Shown here one piece after another: positions 37,450 to 37,635 of a stretch of 37,635 bases of DNA. This DNA is from Candidatus Roizmanbacteria bacterium RIFCSPHIGHO2_02_FULL_40_13b (GTDB lineage: Bacteria > Patescibacteriota > Microgenomatia > UBA1406 > HO2-37-13b). Where the stretch lies: NCBI GenBank assembly GCA_001789445.1, contig MFZQ01000001.1:6006-43640 (forward strand), read 5' to 3'. The position numbers were made by a program, and so were the translations under genes. The notes beneath the pieces are model-generated. The model was not told the origin of the DNA. It saw nothing but the letters and a program-made list of their open reading frames with translations, and made no database searches. The first letter of the stretch is position 1. Each line of letters begins with the position of its first letter.

Positions 37450-37635
37450 ATGTCCCGCACGCGTCTGATGGTTTTTGTCCTTTGCGTTATGGTCGCCTTC
37501 GGCGCCGTAGCGCCCCACCCGGTTTCCACGCATGCGCAGGGATGTCAAATTACTCATACTGAGTACATTGATGGCACCTCGGCAATAGTCGTGGAAGCTT
37601 CCCAGATCGGAATCCTGGTTCAGGGCGCCTTCGCG
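37450..37635 (+). CDS. 5' part of a predicted secreted protein, truncated by the window edge
   Basis: AAGGAGG at 37436-37442, then ATG at 37450; MSRTRLMVFVLCVMVAFGAVAPHPVSTHAQGCQITHTEYIDGTSAIVVEASQIGILVQGAFA, no stop before the edge; not in the ORF track because it is open. Confidence 0.65.
   Translation, partial: MSRTRLMVFVLCVMVAFGAVAPHPVSTHAQGCQITHTEYIDGTSAIVVEASQIGILVQGAFA

Noticed and set aside
37335-37562. ORFs of 75 aa (+) and 61 aa (-) at the right edge
   Set aside because: Different frame from the SD-preceded signal-peptide ORF at 37450; the plus one begins inside the inverted repeat.

Overview
The window looks like an AT-rich candidate-phyla-radiation (Patescibacteria, Microgenomates-like) genome using standard code 11; the lineage is inferred from gene content and style, not from a search. 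The left edge has a HTH protein ORF open at the window start, a tRNA-Val, a tRNA-like 3' fragment and lepB. Positions 2143-29062 are an almost uninterrupted minus-strand division/cell-wall supercluster: glyQS, small membrane protein, mraZ, rsmH, ftsL-like, ftsI, short murE-like, murC, murB, murA, HAD, NTP-transferase/LbH, yvcK-like, dgkA, mraY, murL-like, murD, ftsW, murG, ftsQ, ftsA, ftsZ, ileS, rodA, rplU, rpmA, ParB-like. From 29245 a divergent plus-strand surface-glycan locus follows: GT2, O-antigen-ligase-like, GT39-like, three GT4 and a LbH acetyltransferase. The last ~260 bp differ sharply: GC-rich, perfect Shine-Dalgarno, start of a secreted-protein ORF cut by the window edge, bounded by a large nested inverted repeat. 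Most notable: (1) several unrelated short repeat families (dRS3-like palindrome, CCTGCC/GGCAGG palindrome, ACATGTAACA repeat, purine-rich element, ACTACCAACT repeat) sit in frame inside genes or at gene ends, including ileS, murL, murC, GTs and a tRNA-like remnant; (2) a recurrent TATAAT-N6..9-ATG promoter architecture implying leaderless transcripts; (3) a probable MurL/MurD2-type D-glutamate route; (4) an atypical truncated MurE; (5) the compositional break at the right end. No CRISPR array, complete transposon or rRNA was found.
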